Shown here in pieces: positions 1 to 7,321 of a DNA stretch of 64,000 bases. Source of the DNA: Martinezella lusitana (GTDB taxonomy: Bacteria > Pseudomonadota > Alphaproteobacteria > Rhizobiales > Rhizobiaceae); assembly GCF_010668395.1 (NCBI RefSeq), contig NZ_WUEY01000011.1, forward strand, positions 1 to 64,000. The letters are read 5' to 3'. The position numbers were made by a program, and so were the translations under genes. Position 1 is the stretch's first letter. Each line of letters begins with the position of its first letter. Under the pieces are notes generated by a model that ran no database searches, was not told the origin of the DNA, and saw only the letters and a program-made list of their open reading frames with translations.

Positions 1-240
1 CGTGTCGGACATCGTCGAGGCTGGCGTTCCTGAACAGGTTGGAACCGTCGCGCAACGTAGCGGCATCGATGCGCTGGCCGCGTTCGAGATGCGTAAGGAG
101 GAGTTGCGCAACACTCTCTCGACCCGCGCAAGCTCGCCTCTTTCCCGGCCGTACTCTGTCGCTCTCACTCCATCGTTGACTTGGACCATGTCACGGACCA
201 TTTTTGGGGTAAGATATCAGGATTCGAAGGAGTCCGCGCG
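1..240. other. Left edge, no supported gene
   Basis: No complete gene is recognisable here. The minus-strand reading of about positions 1-115 gives a plausible protein-like stretch (…THLERGQRIDAATLRDG…) that would run off the left edge, but it has no convincing start and I cannot assign a family. A 9-bp inverted repeat pairs TTGGGGTAA at 204-212 with TTACCCCAA at 292-300. It flanks the antitoxin remnant and could be what is left of insertion-element ends. That reading is a guess. Confidence 0.3.
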
Positions 241-279
241 ATGCGCGTATCTGTCAGTGATGCCAAGGGGCTGTTGAAT
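241..279 (+). pseudogene. Phd/YefM-type antitoxin, N-terminal remnant
   Basis: A strong ribosome binding site (GAAGGAGT, 7 bases upstream) precedes an ATG. The first ten residues, MRVSVSDAKG, are the typical start of Phd/YefM antitoxins. These proteins fold into a dimeric DNA-binding domain that represses the toxin-antitoxin operon and neutralises its toxin. Resemblance ends after about 12 residues and no Doc or VapC toxin gene follows, so this is a 5' stub left by a deletion or insertion. The junction lies near CACACT…AGTGTG (282-305), a small inverted repeat that may mark an element boundary. Identification rests on a very short match. Confidence 0.45.
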
Positions 280-401
280 TCCACACTAAATTTACCCCAA
301 GTGTGCCGTCTCGCGATGACCGATAGTTTCTCTCAAAATATCCAGATATCCCATCGGCTTGTCTGTGCCGAACAGGGTCATCGTCAAGCGGAAACAAGGG
401 G

Positions 402-755
402 GTGCGGACCTCGTCGCACTTAATTGCGATGGAAATTCACCGTCTTTTCACCCCCCGACTTACGACCCACTTGTTGGATATTTGCGAAGGGAACGATGCG
501 GTTCGCGTTCAGTGGATGCAAACGCATATGTCAGAGGGTTGCAGAGCGCTCGAAGTATTCCTTAACAGTCCCGCTACAGCTAAATTTTCGCATGGAGACG
601 AGCCGACAATGGCTGATTTCTGCTTGGTCCCGCAAGTTTACAATGCCGAGCGATGGGGCGTCGAAATGGGGGCGTATCGGCGAGTACGTCGCATTGCGCA
701 AACCTGCCGGGAACATCCAGCGTTCGCCGCGGCGCATCCCGATGCGGTACGTTAA
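402..755 (+). pseudogene. Maleylacetoacetate isomerase-like GST, C-terminal fragment
   Basis: The reading frame encodes about 115 residues that fit the all-helical C-terminal domain of zeta-class glutathione transferases such as maleylacetoacetate isomerase. Visible landmarks are IHRLFTPRLT near the start of the domain, the GDEPTMADFCLVPQVYNAER core motif, and a terminal AHPDAVR just before the TAA stop. The N-terminal thioredoxin-like glutathione-binding domain, with its catalytic Ser, is absent: upstream sequence in this frame is not protein-like. The only start is a GTG without a ribosome binding site. In its intact form the family isomerises maleylacetoacetate to fumarylacetoacetate in tyrosine/homogentisate breakdown. 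This piece is almost certainly non-functional. It lies between other gene stubs. Confidence 0.7.
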
Positions 756-837
756 CGGGTTCTTCCTCAATTTGGTGGTTCATCCGCTGTTAGCGACGGT
801 GTTGCTATGGGCGGGCATGCTAACGAAATCGAAATAG

Positions 838-1008
838 TCGCCTGGCCCAGGGGTCAAGATACTGGGTGTCGCGCTTACTGTTGATGGCGAGTGGGTTGTT
901 TCCGTAGCCGGATCCACGATCGGTATTTGCCCCGATTGTGGCCGTCGAAGCCGAAATAGGCATGGCAGGTCCAACCGCAGAGTGTATCAGTTCTTCCGGG
1001 CCGATTGA
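838..1008 (+). mobile_element. ISL3-like transposase N-terminal fragment
   Basis: Translation from 838 to the TGA at 1006-1008 gives a 56-residue stretch containing a CPDCG zinc-finger half and the arginine-rich run that follows it in N-terminal domains of ISL3-family transposases (…GICPDCGRRSRNRHGRS…). The catalytic DDE domain is missing. The sequence passes directly into an unrelated methyltransferase tail, so the element is a truncated relic. No terminal inverted repeats were recognised. The family call relies on the zinc-finger pattern and general layout. Confidence 0.55.
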
Positions 1009-1187
1009 CACGCCCGCTGAAGGATCTCGTGAATGCCTTCAGCCGTCCCGGCGATGTTGTGCTGGCCCCGTTCTGCGGGTCGGGCTCCACGCTGGTTGCA
1101 GCCAAGGCGCTCGGCCGGCGCGCGATTGGCATCGAGCTGTGTGACAAAGCACTGCTTCACCGCGTCAATGCGGGTAAAGACCATGGC
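1005..1187 (+). pseudogene. Site-specific DNA methyltransferase, C-terminal fragment
   Basis: The frame encodes KDLVNAFSRPGDVVLAPFCG followed by SGSTLVAAKALGRRAIGIEL. This is the S-adenosylmethionine-binding motif I (normally DPFCGSGS) and the following helix of N4/N6 amino-methyltransferases, which lies near the C-terminus in the circularly permuted beta class found on many rhizobial plasmids. The usual Asp of DPFCGSG is Ala here. The upstream target-recognition and catalytic (DPPY/SPPY) regions are absent and are replaced by the transposase relic. Family-like sequence fades after about residue 58. Dead gene remnant. Confidence 0.65.
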
Positions 1188-1284
1188 ACCCTGACCGGGC
1201 TTCGCATGGCAAGCCGCCATTTGTTGTCCCCGGTTCGCGCCGGGGGCTTCTTCGAAGTTGTCAGATCAACTTCTCTGTCGGGAG

Positions 1285-1583
1285 TTATTCACTCCCAAAC
1301 TCCTGGCCGTTGGCCAAGATACGCAAAATAACCACATCGTCATGTTCCACGACAAAGGCGATGCTGGCGCTGTGTTCAAGCCGATAATGCGCAGGCCTTC
1401 ACGTATTTCGTCGCGGACAGTGCCACGCTCCGGGAACACATTCAGCGATGACAGAAAGCCGCTGACGCGATCGATGTAGCGTTCGGCCGTGACGGCGGAG
1501 CCTGACTTCCTGACGATGTGACTGTAAATCCGCACAAGGTCTGTCTGCGCTTCGGGCGACAGCCGTATGGCGTAGTATTTCAT
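1285..1583 (-). pseudogene. parE: ParE/RelE-family toxin, frameshifted
   Basis: The start (ATG at 1583) directly abuts the parD stop codon. The first ~65 residues (MKYYAIRLSPEAQTDLVRIY… and …FPERGTVRDEIREGLRIIG) are a typical ParE toxin, a gyrase poison of type II toxin-antitoxin modules. After GLRIIG the frame breaks. Shifting by one base near 1382 restores a family-like end, EHSASIAFVVEHDDVVILRI followed by LANGQEFGSE and a TAA at 1285-1287. A single base appears lost in the GGCTT(T)GAAC context. Read as is, translation continues with an unrelated basic tail to 1266. The toxin is therefore probably inactive, unless the shift is a sequencing error. Confidence 0.8.
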
Positions 1584-1859
1584 CTAGGCGCTTTTGCCCT
1601 TCGCAAAGCGCGCTCGGACCCGTGCCATGCCCTCATCCAGCGGTACAGCACGGCGAGGGTCGGCCTTATGTGCATCGTAAGCAGGCGCAACATCCTCCCG
1701 CAGCCAACGCTCCACCGCCGCGTCGCGGGCGGCAAGAGTACGGAGGCCATCGCGGATAACCTCGCTTTCGGTAGCATATTCACCCGATGCCACCTTGGCC
1801 TTGACCATTTCGGCCATTTCAAGCGGGAGGGTGATGCTAAAGGCTTGAGTTGTGCGCAT
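1584..1859 (-). CDS. parD: ParD-family antitoxin
   Basis: A 91-residue ribbon-helix-helix antitoxin of the ParD/CopG type. The N-terminal strand QAFSITLPLEMAEMVKAKV and following helices (ESEVIRDGLRTLAARD) form the dimeric DNA-binding domain. The charged C-terminal half wraps the toxin. It is the first gene of a two-gene operon: its stop codon at 1584-1586 abuts the ParE start. Such antitoxins repress their own promoter, and a near-perfect palindrome 35 bases upstream (1894-1916) is the likely operator. The antitoxin gene is intact while its toxin is frameshifted, which is the tolerated order of decay for a toxin-antitoxin pair. Confidence 0.85.
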   Translation of the reverse strand: MRTTQAFSITLPLEMAEMVKAKVASGEYATESEVIRDGLRTLAARDAAVERWLREDVAPAYDAHKADPRRAVPLDEGMARVRARFAKGKSA

Positions 1860-1893
1860 GGCTTATATCCTTCATTCTTCTCCCTTATACCAT

Positions 1894-1916
1894 GGTGTAT
1901 GATTAAATCATACACC
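1894..1916. promoter_or_regulatory. Probable ParD operator palindrome
   Basis: Two perfect 11-bp arms (GGTGTATGATT and AATCATACACC) flank a single central A. The site lies 35 bases upstream of the parD start and overlaps AT-rich promoter-like sequence (TATACC, TATGATTAAAT). Position and symmetry fit a ribbon-helix-helix autorepressor site. The factor assignment is inferred from location. Confidence 0.6.
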
Positions 1917-2080
1917 TTCCTGACAGGCCGATGCTCTCTCTGAGGGCGTCGCGTTGGTTGGGGTCGGTTCGGGCTGAAGGCAAATGACACTGCGAAGCCA
2001 ATTCCACTGTCCCAATTGAATCCTGGCGGGTTTGGGTAGCAGAACGCATTGATTTGTCGGGGACGGTTGGCGGGAATGCG

Positions 2081-2598
2081 CCGATAGCGTTGAAAAACTC
2101 GGAGGGTAGTCGACAGCGTAGCTATCGATAAATCTTGAACTGCTCGTTCTGTAACATCTCGCCCCGGATATTCAGGAATATCCCACCGTTGGCGGAGACA
2201 TAAGCGAGATTTAGGGCAAGTAAGTGCTGCTTAGCGGCAGTCTCCTCTTCTTGGGTTCTAGCGCCGTAGTTGCGGCTTAGAGCGGCGATCTCCTCCTTTG
2301 AACCTTTACGAGGCCCTTCCAACATCTTTCTGATTGCTTTTCCTCGGTCGTTAAGCCAATCCCGATCGTACAATTCAAGTTCCATTAATCGGGCGACTCG
2401 GTCTTCTTTAGCAATCGTGAAGTCATAGAAGCGGCGAACCGCGTCGACCTCATCTTCAGTGAAATCGGAATGCCCGGTCATATTTGATCCCCTGGAGCAA
2501 TGTTGAACCTGCCGCTAATATTGGCGGCCAATTTCTAATATAGCCTATACTTGCAACTGCGCATCGGCTGCAATCGACCGATATCATTGAAAACTCGG
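2081..2598 (+). repeat. Pair of imperfect direct repeats, possible IS-end remnants
   Basis: CCGATAGCGTTGAAAAACTC (2081-2100) and CCGATATCATTGAAAACTCGG (2578-2598) share about 18 positions in the same orientation. The second copy lies about 60 bases before an IS transposase start, where an element's left end would be expected. The first copy may be the end of a related, otherwise deleted element. The coordinates span both copies and the hypothetical gene between them. Confidence 0.35.
2122..2481 (-). CDS. Hypothetical protein, small, charged, helical
   Basis: A 119-residue, highly charged, soluble protein with an ATG preceded by AGGGG (7-8 bases). I do not recognise the family. It starts MTGHSDFTEDEVDAVRRFYD and has many Glu, Arg and Lys residues. 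The predicted character is mostly helical, with a C-terminal hydrophobic segment (HLLALNLAYVSANGGIFLNI). There is no signal peptide, membrane segment or metal-binding motif. It sits alone between the toxin-antitoxin pair and an IS fragment, bracketed by the imperfect repeats described separately, so it may be cargo of a decayed mobile element. Codon usage is somewhat less GC-rich than that of the large operons to the right. Confidence 0.5.
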   Translation of the reverse strand: MTGHSDFTEDEVDAVRRFYDFTIAKEDRVARLMELELYDRDWLNDRGKAIRKMLEGPRKGSKEEIAALSRNYGARTQEEETAAKQHLLALNLAYVSANGGIFLNIRGEMLQNEQFKIYR

Positions 2599-2658
2599 CG
2601 TTGTCAGTGCTGGAATGTCGTGATTCAATCGCTGCATTGATTAGCGGAGGATTGGGCG

Positions 2659-2829
2659 ATGATGGGATGTCAGGCAGCTCCGGCGCAGCTCTTCTACGAC
2701 TTCTGCATTGATGATCATGTCCCCGCCGAGCACCTGCTGCGCGGGATCGACCGTCATCTCGACCTTGACAGCTTGCGGGCGCAGTTGAGGCCTTTCTATA
2801 GCGCTACCGGCCGTCCTTCGGTTGATGCT
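2659..2829 (+). mobile_element. IS5/IS1182-like transposase, N-terminal fragment
   Basis: An ATG with a good ribosome binding site (GCGGAGG) opens a 57-residue stretch resembling the start of IS5/IS1182-group transposases: APAQLFYDFCIDDHVPAEHL, then LRGIDRHLDLDSLRAQLRPF and YSATGRPSVD. In intact relatives this is followed by the DDE catalytic domain. Here it is cut at about 2825 and runs directly into the dinB tail. Only the first seventh of a normal transposase remains. The element or its deletion removed the 5' part of dinB. Confidence 0.7.
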
Positions 2830-3369
2830 GCCGGTGAATAAATTTCACGGCGTCGGGCCGGCCACGGCCGAACGAATGAGGCGACACGGGATCGAGACTG
2901 GCCTTGACCTAAGATCAAAGTCACTTGCTTTCCTGCAGCAACATTTTGGCAAAAGCGGTCCCTATTTCTACGGGATTGCCCGCGGGATCGATGGTCGCGA
3001 GGTTCGGGCTGACCGGGAGCGAAAGTCGGTGGGCGCCGAAGATACGTTCATGGAAGAGATTGATCGAATCGACTTCGCGCGCGGGGAGCTCCCCCATTGA
3101 TCGGGAAAGTGTGGCGCCATTGCCAGGCGCACAGAATAAGCGGCAAGACGGTAACACTGAAGGTCAAATATTCTGATTTTGAGCAAGCGACTCGCAGCCG
3201 CACCGTGAACGTACCGGTCTCGTCCGGCGAGGACATCCTCGAAATTGCCAATCAGCTGCTGACGTCCGTCGCCCCTTTCAGAAAGCCGGTGCGGCTTCTC
3301 GGTGTAACGCTTTCGTCTCTCACACCAATTGCCAGCATGGCAAAGGGTCAGCTGCTGCTGGAACTGTAG
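2822..3369 (+). pseudogene. dinB: DNA polymerase IV (DinB) C-terminal remnant, frameshifted
   Basis: Two overlapping frames together encode the C-terminal third of a Y-family translesion polymerase. The first part (LPVNKFHGVGPATAERMRRH, then LAFLQQHFGKSGPYFYGIAR and RKSVGAEDTF) is the thumb with its HhH-like DNA-binding loop. The second part (IGKVWRHCQA… KTVTLKVKYSDFEQATRSRT… RLLGVTLSSL) is the little-finger domain, ending at a TAG. The frames are joined at a run of five C (3091-3095): one extra C would restore …RGELPPLIGKVWRHC…. The palm and fingers with the catalytic carboxylates are missing, replaced by the IS fragment. The gene is dead whether or not the frameshift is real. Confidence 0.85.
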
Positions 3370-3583
3370 GACGGGCTCACCAAGCGAATAACCGGGCAGC
3401 GATCGAATGCAGGATCCAGCGGCACGGATGGCCGTGCGATGACGAGAGCGAGGCATGAACCGGTTCAATTAGCCACGACAATGCCTACACTACATCCCCA
3501 TCCACGGCTCGATCGCTAACCTCTTGAGGGCTTAAAGATCGGCAGACTGCCTCGCACAACACGAATAGCTCTATGCAACATTC
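3370..3583. other. Intergenic, nothing recognised
   Basis: About 210 bases between the dinB remnant and the convergent tetR gene. No gene, RNA or terminator hairpin with a T-run was seen. Confidence 0.4.
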
Positions 3584-4216
3584 TTATTCGTGTGGCAGGA
3601 CACCGCGCAATACGGTTTCAGCGATTGTCTTGGCAGCCATCTCATAGTCGCCAACTGTTAGCCGGGTCTTTTTCAATCCATCGGCGGCGATCGGTTCGAA
3701 TTCGGCATAGAACTGCGTCGAGGCCCAGAGCATGATGAACAGGTGCCGGGGATCGACCGGCAAGATCTTACCTTCGGCGATCCAGCCCTCAATGACAGCG
3801 ACGTGCTTGTCGGTGACATCGCGAATGTGCTGACGATCCTTTTTCGTCAGGAAGCGAGCGCCCTGAATGATTTCGCTGGCAAAGAGCCGGGTCTCGGCGA
3901 TGTTCTTACGGGTGTAATCGAGTTTGGCGCGGATATAGAGACGAAAGGCCTCAGCTGGTTCTCGATCAGCAGTGATGTATTTCAATGCATTGTCCCATCC
4001 GTCGAGCAAGTGACCGATGATAGCGGTGTAGATCTGCTCCTTCGACGAAAAATAGTAGTAGACGTTTGCTTTGGGCAAACCGGATGCTTCCGCGATTTCG
4101 GCGATCCGGGTGCCATCGTAGCCTTTCCGCGAAAAGATCTCGATCCCGGCCTTGATGATCAGCCGAACGTTGCGCTCGCGGATTTTTTCGTCCAACTCAT
4201 TGTGTTCGCGTGGCAT
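3584..4216 (-). CDS. TetR-family regulator, RutR-like
   Basis: A 210-residue TetR repressor. The start is the ATG at 4216 (MPREHNELDEKIRERNVRLI), because the upstream in-frame sequence is not family-like. Residues ~15-65 form the HTH domain, with the TetR signature ALG-like helix IAEIAEASGLPKANVYYYFS. The C-terminal ligand domain (~80-205) shows the RutR/YcdC layout: AKLDYTRKNIAETRLFASEI followed by IQGARF, then GWIAEGKILPVDPRHLFIML. RutR senses uracil and thymine and controls pyrimidine breakdown. The gene is divergent from the transporter operon starting at 4454, and two RutR-type operators lie between them. It most likely represses that operon and itself, relieved by a nucleobase-like inducer. 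The ligand identity is inferred. Confidence 0.85.
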   Translation of the reverse strand: MPREHNELDEKIRERNVRLIIKAGIEIFSRKGYDGTRIAEIAEASGLPKANVYYYFSSKEQIYTAIIGHLLDGWDNALKYITADREPAEAFRLYIRAKLDYTRKNIAETRLFASEIIQGARFLTKKDRQHIRDVTDKHVAVIEGWIAEGKILPVDPRHLFIMLWASTQFYAEFEPIAADGLKKTRLTVGDYEMAAKTIAETVLRGVLPHE

Positions 4217-4355
4217 GCGCGCTCCGTCCTTTAGTTTCCCATGCTTTGGACCGGCACCCGGAAATGGCAACAGCACACATTCGCCAAAGCCTGCTTTTCC
4301 ACCGAAAAGCAAGTGCCGGCGCCCGTCCAAAAGCTGACGATACGATCAGGAAAAA

Positions 4356-4404
4356 CTGACCAAATCGTCATTTTTTATCTTTAGTAAGTTGACACTTTGG
4401 TCAG
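4356..4404. promoter_or_regulatory. Two RutR-type operators over the divergent promoter
   Basis: CTGACCAAATCGTCAT (4356-4371) and TTGACACTTTGGTCAG (4389-4404) both approximate the known RutR site TTGACCAnnTGGTCAA. Centre-to-centre spacing is 33 bp, about three helical turns, which suits cooperative binding of two dimers. The second site contains a TTGACA -35-like element for the rightward operon, with a weak TAGTCT at a spacing of about 18, so a bound repressor would block it. Confidence 0.65.
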
Positions 4405-4453
4405 GTTTTGTCTAGTCTTCAGCCAACAAGCCAAGACGCGGGGGGACGATTTC

Positions 4454-5305
4454 GTGCCTATGACTTTAAGAGATGCGATGACGGAAGTGCTCGCCGGCTG
4501 GGAGGGGGATCTGCCGCCCGACTGGCACGCCGTTGTGGGTGCGATCGGTAGCGATTTTGACAGGATTGATGCGGATCTCGAATTCGAAGCCTGGGAGCCG
4601 ATATTTCCGGCACGTCGCGGCCGGCATTTTCCGGGCCAACCCAAAGGCGCGCATGCGCTCGCAGCCTTTGACGGCATCGCACCGTCGGATGTCCGTTGCA
4701 TGATCCTCGGTCAGGATCCGTATCCGGAGCCGGGCTTTGCGACAGGCCGTGCGTTCGAGGCGGGCAACCTTGCCTCGTGGAGAGAGCTCGACAAGATGTT
4801 CTCGAAGAGCATTCGGGCCTATATGCAGCTCATCGCCGCGGCACGGACCGGCGACGAGAGCCTTTCCGAAAGCTTCGAGCGCTGGCCGGATGTTCGGCAG
4901 ATGCTTTGCGACGCTGATCGCGACTTTGAGGGGCCAAGTACGATCGGCGACCGCTGGGTACGCCAGGGCGTATTGCTGCTCAATGCGTCGCTGACGCTCT
5001 CACGCTTCAAGGTCGACATCGATCCACATCAGTCGCGAGGCCATTTGCCTTTCTGGCGGCCGCTTATGCTCAAGGTGATCGCCTCCCTGCGCAAGCGGGA
5101 TCAACCCATCGTCTTCATCGGCTTTGGCGACGCCGCGGCCGGCATTCTTGCAGAAGCCGGGCTCACCGAAGGAACATCCAGCAACTGTGCTTTGATTCTG
5201 CGCGATCATCCAGCCTTCGCCGAGCGTGTGCTTGGCCGCACGAATCCCTTCCTTCTCTGCAATTCCTATCTCGAGGCGATGGGCGCAAGCCCCATCGCAT
5301 GGTGA
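4454..5305 (+). CDS. Uracil-DNA glycosylase-fold protein, first gene of catabolic operon
   Basis: A 283-residue divergent member of the family-1 uracil-DNA glycosylase superfamily. It keeps the water-activating motif as LGQDPYPEPG (family 1: GQDPYH), the uracil-binding Asn region as GVLLLNASLTL, the strand IVFIGFGDAAAG, and the catalytic-His loop as RDHPAF…NPF in place of HPSPLS. The His after GQDPY is Pro and the Ser-Pro of HPSP is lost, so DNA repair activity is uncertain. GTG at 4454 is chosen because GGGGGA lies 7 bases upstream. ATG at 4460 is the alternative. It heads an operon for import and breakdown of a probable nucleobase derivative, only three bases before the GMC gene. A role in metabolism rather than repair is an inference. 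Confidence 0.75.
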   Translation: MPMTLRDAMTEVLAGWEGDLPPDWHAVVGAIGSDFDRIDADLEFEAWEPIFPARRGRHFPGQPKGAHALAAFDGIAPSDVRCMILGQDPYPEPGFATGRAFEAGNLASWRELDKMFSKSIRAYMQLIAAARTGDESLSESFERWPDVRQMLCDADRDFEGPSTIGDRWVRQGVLLLNASLTLSRFKVDIDPHQSRGHLPFWRPLMLKVIASLRKRDQPIVFIGFGDAAAGILAEAGLTEGTSSNCALILRDHPAFAERVLGRTNPFLLCNSYLEAMGASPIAW

Positions 5306-5308
5306 GCA

Positions 5309-6934
5309 ATGACAATTTCGTCAGAATACGACTACATCATCGTTGGAGCGGGCTCGGCGGGCTGCGTACTTGCCAACCGCCTGTCGAAAGACCCGAAAGT
5401 CCGCGTTCTTCTACTGGAAGCGGGCGGTAAGGATCGCAATCCGCTGTTTCGCCTGCCCATGCTGATGGGTAAGCTGTTTCACTCCGGCATCTACAATTGG
5501 CACTATCACACGGAACCCGAGCCCTGGCTGAACAACCGCTCGCTCTATTGGCCGCGCGGCAAGGTTCTCGGAGGCACCTCAACGATCAACGGCATGATCT
5601 ACGTCCGCGGCAATCGCCACGATTATGACCGCTGGTCGCAGTTCGGCTTGCCCGGCTGGTCCTATGACGAGGTTCTGCCGGCCTTTCGCCGTTCGGAATC
5701 CCATGTGCAACGGAACGGACGGTTTCATGGGGACGGCGGCGAGCTGACGGTCTGCCGGGCGCGCGGCCACAACCCGCTGATGGATGTGTTTTGCGAGGCG
5801 GGACAGCAAGCCGGCTATCCCCTGAACGACGACTTCAACGGCGAGACCCAGGAGGGCTTCGGCCGCTACGACTTCACCATTCGAAAGGGCAAGCGTTGGT
5901 CGACCTCGTGGGCCTTCCTTCGGCCGGCAATATACCGCTCCAATCTCACGGTGATCACGGGTGCGGAAACCACACGCCTGCTGATCGAGAATGGCCGAGC
6001 AACCGGCGTCGAATATCTGAAGGCCGGAAATATGTCGGTGGCGCGTTCCGCCGGCGAGATCGTACTGTCGGCCGGGGTCGTCAATACACCCAAGGCACTA
6101 TTGTTATCGGGTATCGGTCCGGCCGACGAATTGAAGGCGATTGGTGTCAAGCCGCTTCATGATCTCCCGGGTGTCGGCAAAAACCTTCAGGACCATGTCG
6201 ACTGCGTCATGAGTTGGGAGTGCCGTCAACCCATAACCCTGTTCGGCGATTTGCGTGCGGACAAGCTGATCCCCGCTGTCGCACAGGGAATGCTGTTTGG
6301 CGAAGGCATCACTACCACCTTTCCCTATGAGGCCGGCGCCTTCGTCCGTTCCAACGACGGGCTTGTGGCGCCTGACATCCAGCTCCACTTCATGCCGGCG
6401 CTGGAAAAGACCGCCAACCTGCATTTCCCCAATCCTTTTCGCAAGAAGCAACGCGTCGAGGCCAATCATGGCTTCACCATTCGCGTTGGGCCGGTCAATC
6501 CGGTCAGCCGTGGTGAGATCACGCTGCGGTCCGCCAATCCCACGGATAAGCCGAAGATCCTTGCCAATTACCTGCGCGACGATTTCGACGTCCGCACCAT
6601 GATCGATGCCATCAGGTTGACGCGCGATATCGTCAACCAGAAAGCTTTCGACGATTATCGTGGTCTTGAACTGGCTCCCGGCCCCACGGCGGAAGGCGAT
6701 GCCGAGCTCACCGCGTGGCTGCGCGCCACTGCCATGACCACTTTCCATCCGGTGGGCACCGCGAAGATGGGCAACGATCCGATGGCCGTCGTCGATGCCG
6801 AGCTCAGGGTGCACGGTATCGATGGACTGCGGGTGGCCGACGCCTCGATCATGCCGATCATTTCCAGCGGCAACACCAATGCGCCCGCCATCATGATCGG
6901 CGAGAAATGCGCTGAATTCATCCTGAACGCCTGA
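5309..6934 (+). CDS. GMC-family FAD oxidoreductase (choline dehydrogenase-like)
   Basis: A 541-residue flavoenzyme of the glucose-methanol-choline family. The Rossmann FAD-binding motif YDYIIVGAGSAGCVLANRLS opens the protein. GMC signature 1 is RGKVLGGTSTINGMIYVRG (~residues 80-100). Signature 2 is GEIVLSAGVVNTPKALLLSG. The catalytic His is in TFHPVGTAKMG and the second active-site residue, usually His/Asn, is in SSGNTNAPAIMI near the C-terminus. Full length and no signal peptide, so cytoplasmic. Such enzymes oxidise alcohols to aldehydes or ketones, and sequence alone does not identify the substrate. Its place between the UDG-like gene and a NIPSNAP gene in a transporter operon suggests it oxidises a hydroxyl group of the imported compound. 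Confidence 0.93.
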   Translation: MTISSEYDYIIVGAGSAGCVLANRLSKDPKVRVLLLEAGGKDRNPLFRLPMLMGKLFHSGIYNWHYHTEPEPWLNNRSLYWPRGKVLGGTSTINGMIYVRGNRHDYDRWSQFGLPGWSYDEVLPAFRRSESHVQRNGRFHGDGGELTVCRARGHNPLMDVFCEAGQQAGYPLNDDFNGETQEGFGRYDFTIRKGKRWSTSWAFLRPAIYRSNLTVITGAETTRLLIENGRATGVEYLKAGNMSVARSAGEIVLSAGVVNTPKALLLSGIGPADELKAIGVKPLHDLPGVGKNLQDHVDCVMSWECRQPITLFGDLRADKLIPAVAQGMLFGEGITTTFPYEAGAFVRSNDGLVAPDIQLHFMPALEKTANLHFPNPFRKKQRVEANHGFTIRVGPVNPVSRGEITLRSANPTDKPKILANYLRDDFDVRTMIDAIRLTRDIVNQKAFDDYRGLELAPGPTAEGDAELTAWLRATAMTTFHPVGTAKMGNDPMAVVDAELRVHGIDGLRVADASIMPIISSGNTNAPAIMIGEKCAEFILNA

Positions 6935-6946
6935 AGGAACCAAAGA

Positions 6947-7267
6947 ATGATCCTCGAACACCGCACCTATACCTTCAAACCGGGCACGGTCGACAAATGG
7001 ATGAAGAAATACGAAGCCGAAGGCCTGCCGATCCAGAAACGGCATCTCAATCGGTTTGTCGGACTTTACGTCTCCGAGATCGGGGTCCTGCACACCACGG
7101 TGCTGATGTGGGCCTATGACAGCCTTGCCGATCGCGAGGCGCGCCGCCAGGCCATGTATGCCGATCCGGATTGGCAATCCTTCATCGCCGAAATCTGGGC
7201 GCTCGATGCGATCCTTCAGCAGGATGTGATGATCATGAACCCAGCACCTTATTCACCGCCGGTCTAG
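6947..7267 (+). CDS. NIPSNAP-family protein
   Basis: A 106-residue NIPSNAP domain protein, a dimeric ferredoxin-like alpha/beta barrel. It shows the family hallmarks: MILEHRTYTFKPGTVDKWMK at the N-terminus, VGLYVSEIGVLHTTVLMWAY in the middle, and a terminal QDVMIMNPAPYSPP. GAAGGAACC precedes the ATG, 12 bases after the GMC stop. Bacterial NIPSNAP proteins occur beside oxidoreductases and transporters, but their biochemical role is unclear. A substrate-binding or accessory role for the neighbouring flavoenzyme is speculative. Confidence 0.9.
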   Translation: MILEHRTYTFKPGTVDKWMKKYEAEGLPIQKRHLNRFVGLYVSEIGVLHTTVLMWAYDSLADREARRQAMYADPDWQSFIAEIWALDAILQQDVMIMNPAPYSPPV

Positions 7268-7321
7268 GCAAACGACGCAGGCAGAACTTTTACATAACGA
7301 CAAAAAGAGGGAACTGAAGAC

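Noticed and set aside
1..115. Minus-strand protein-like stretch at the left edge
   Set aside because: No start, no family, and only ~38 residues visible; noted but not called as a gene.
6104..7177. Long minus-strand open frame over the GMC and NIPSNAP genes
   Set aside because: It is antisense to two clear genes with strong motifs; high GC gives long shadow frames.
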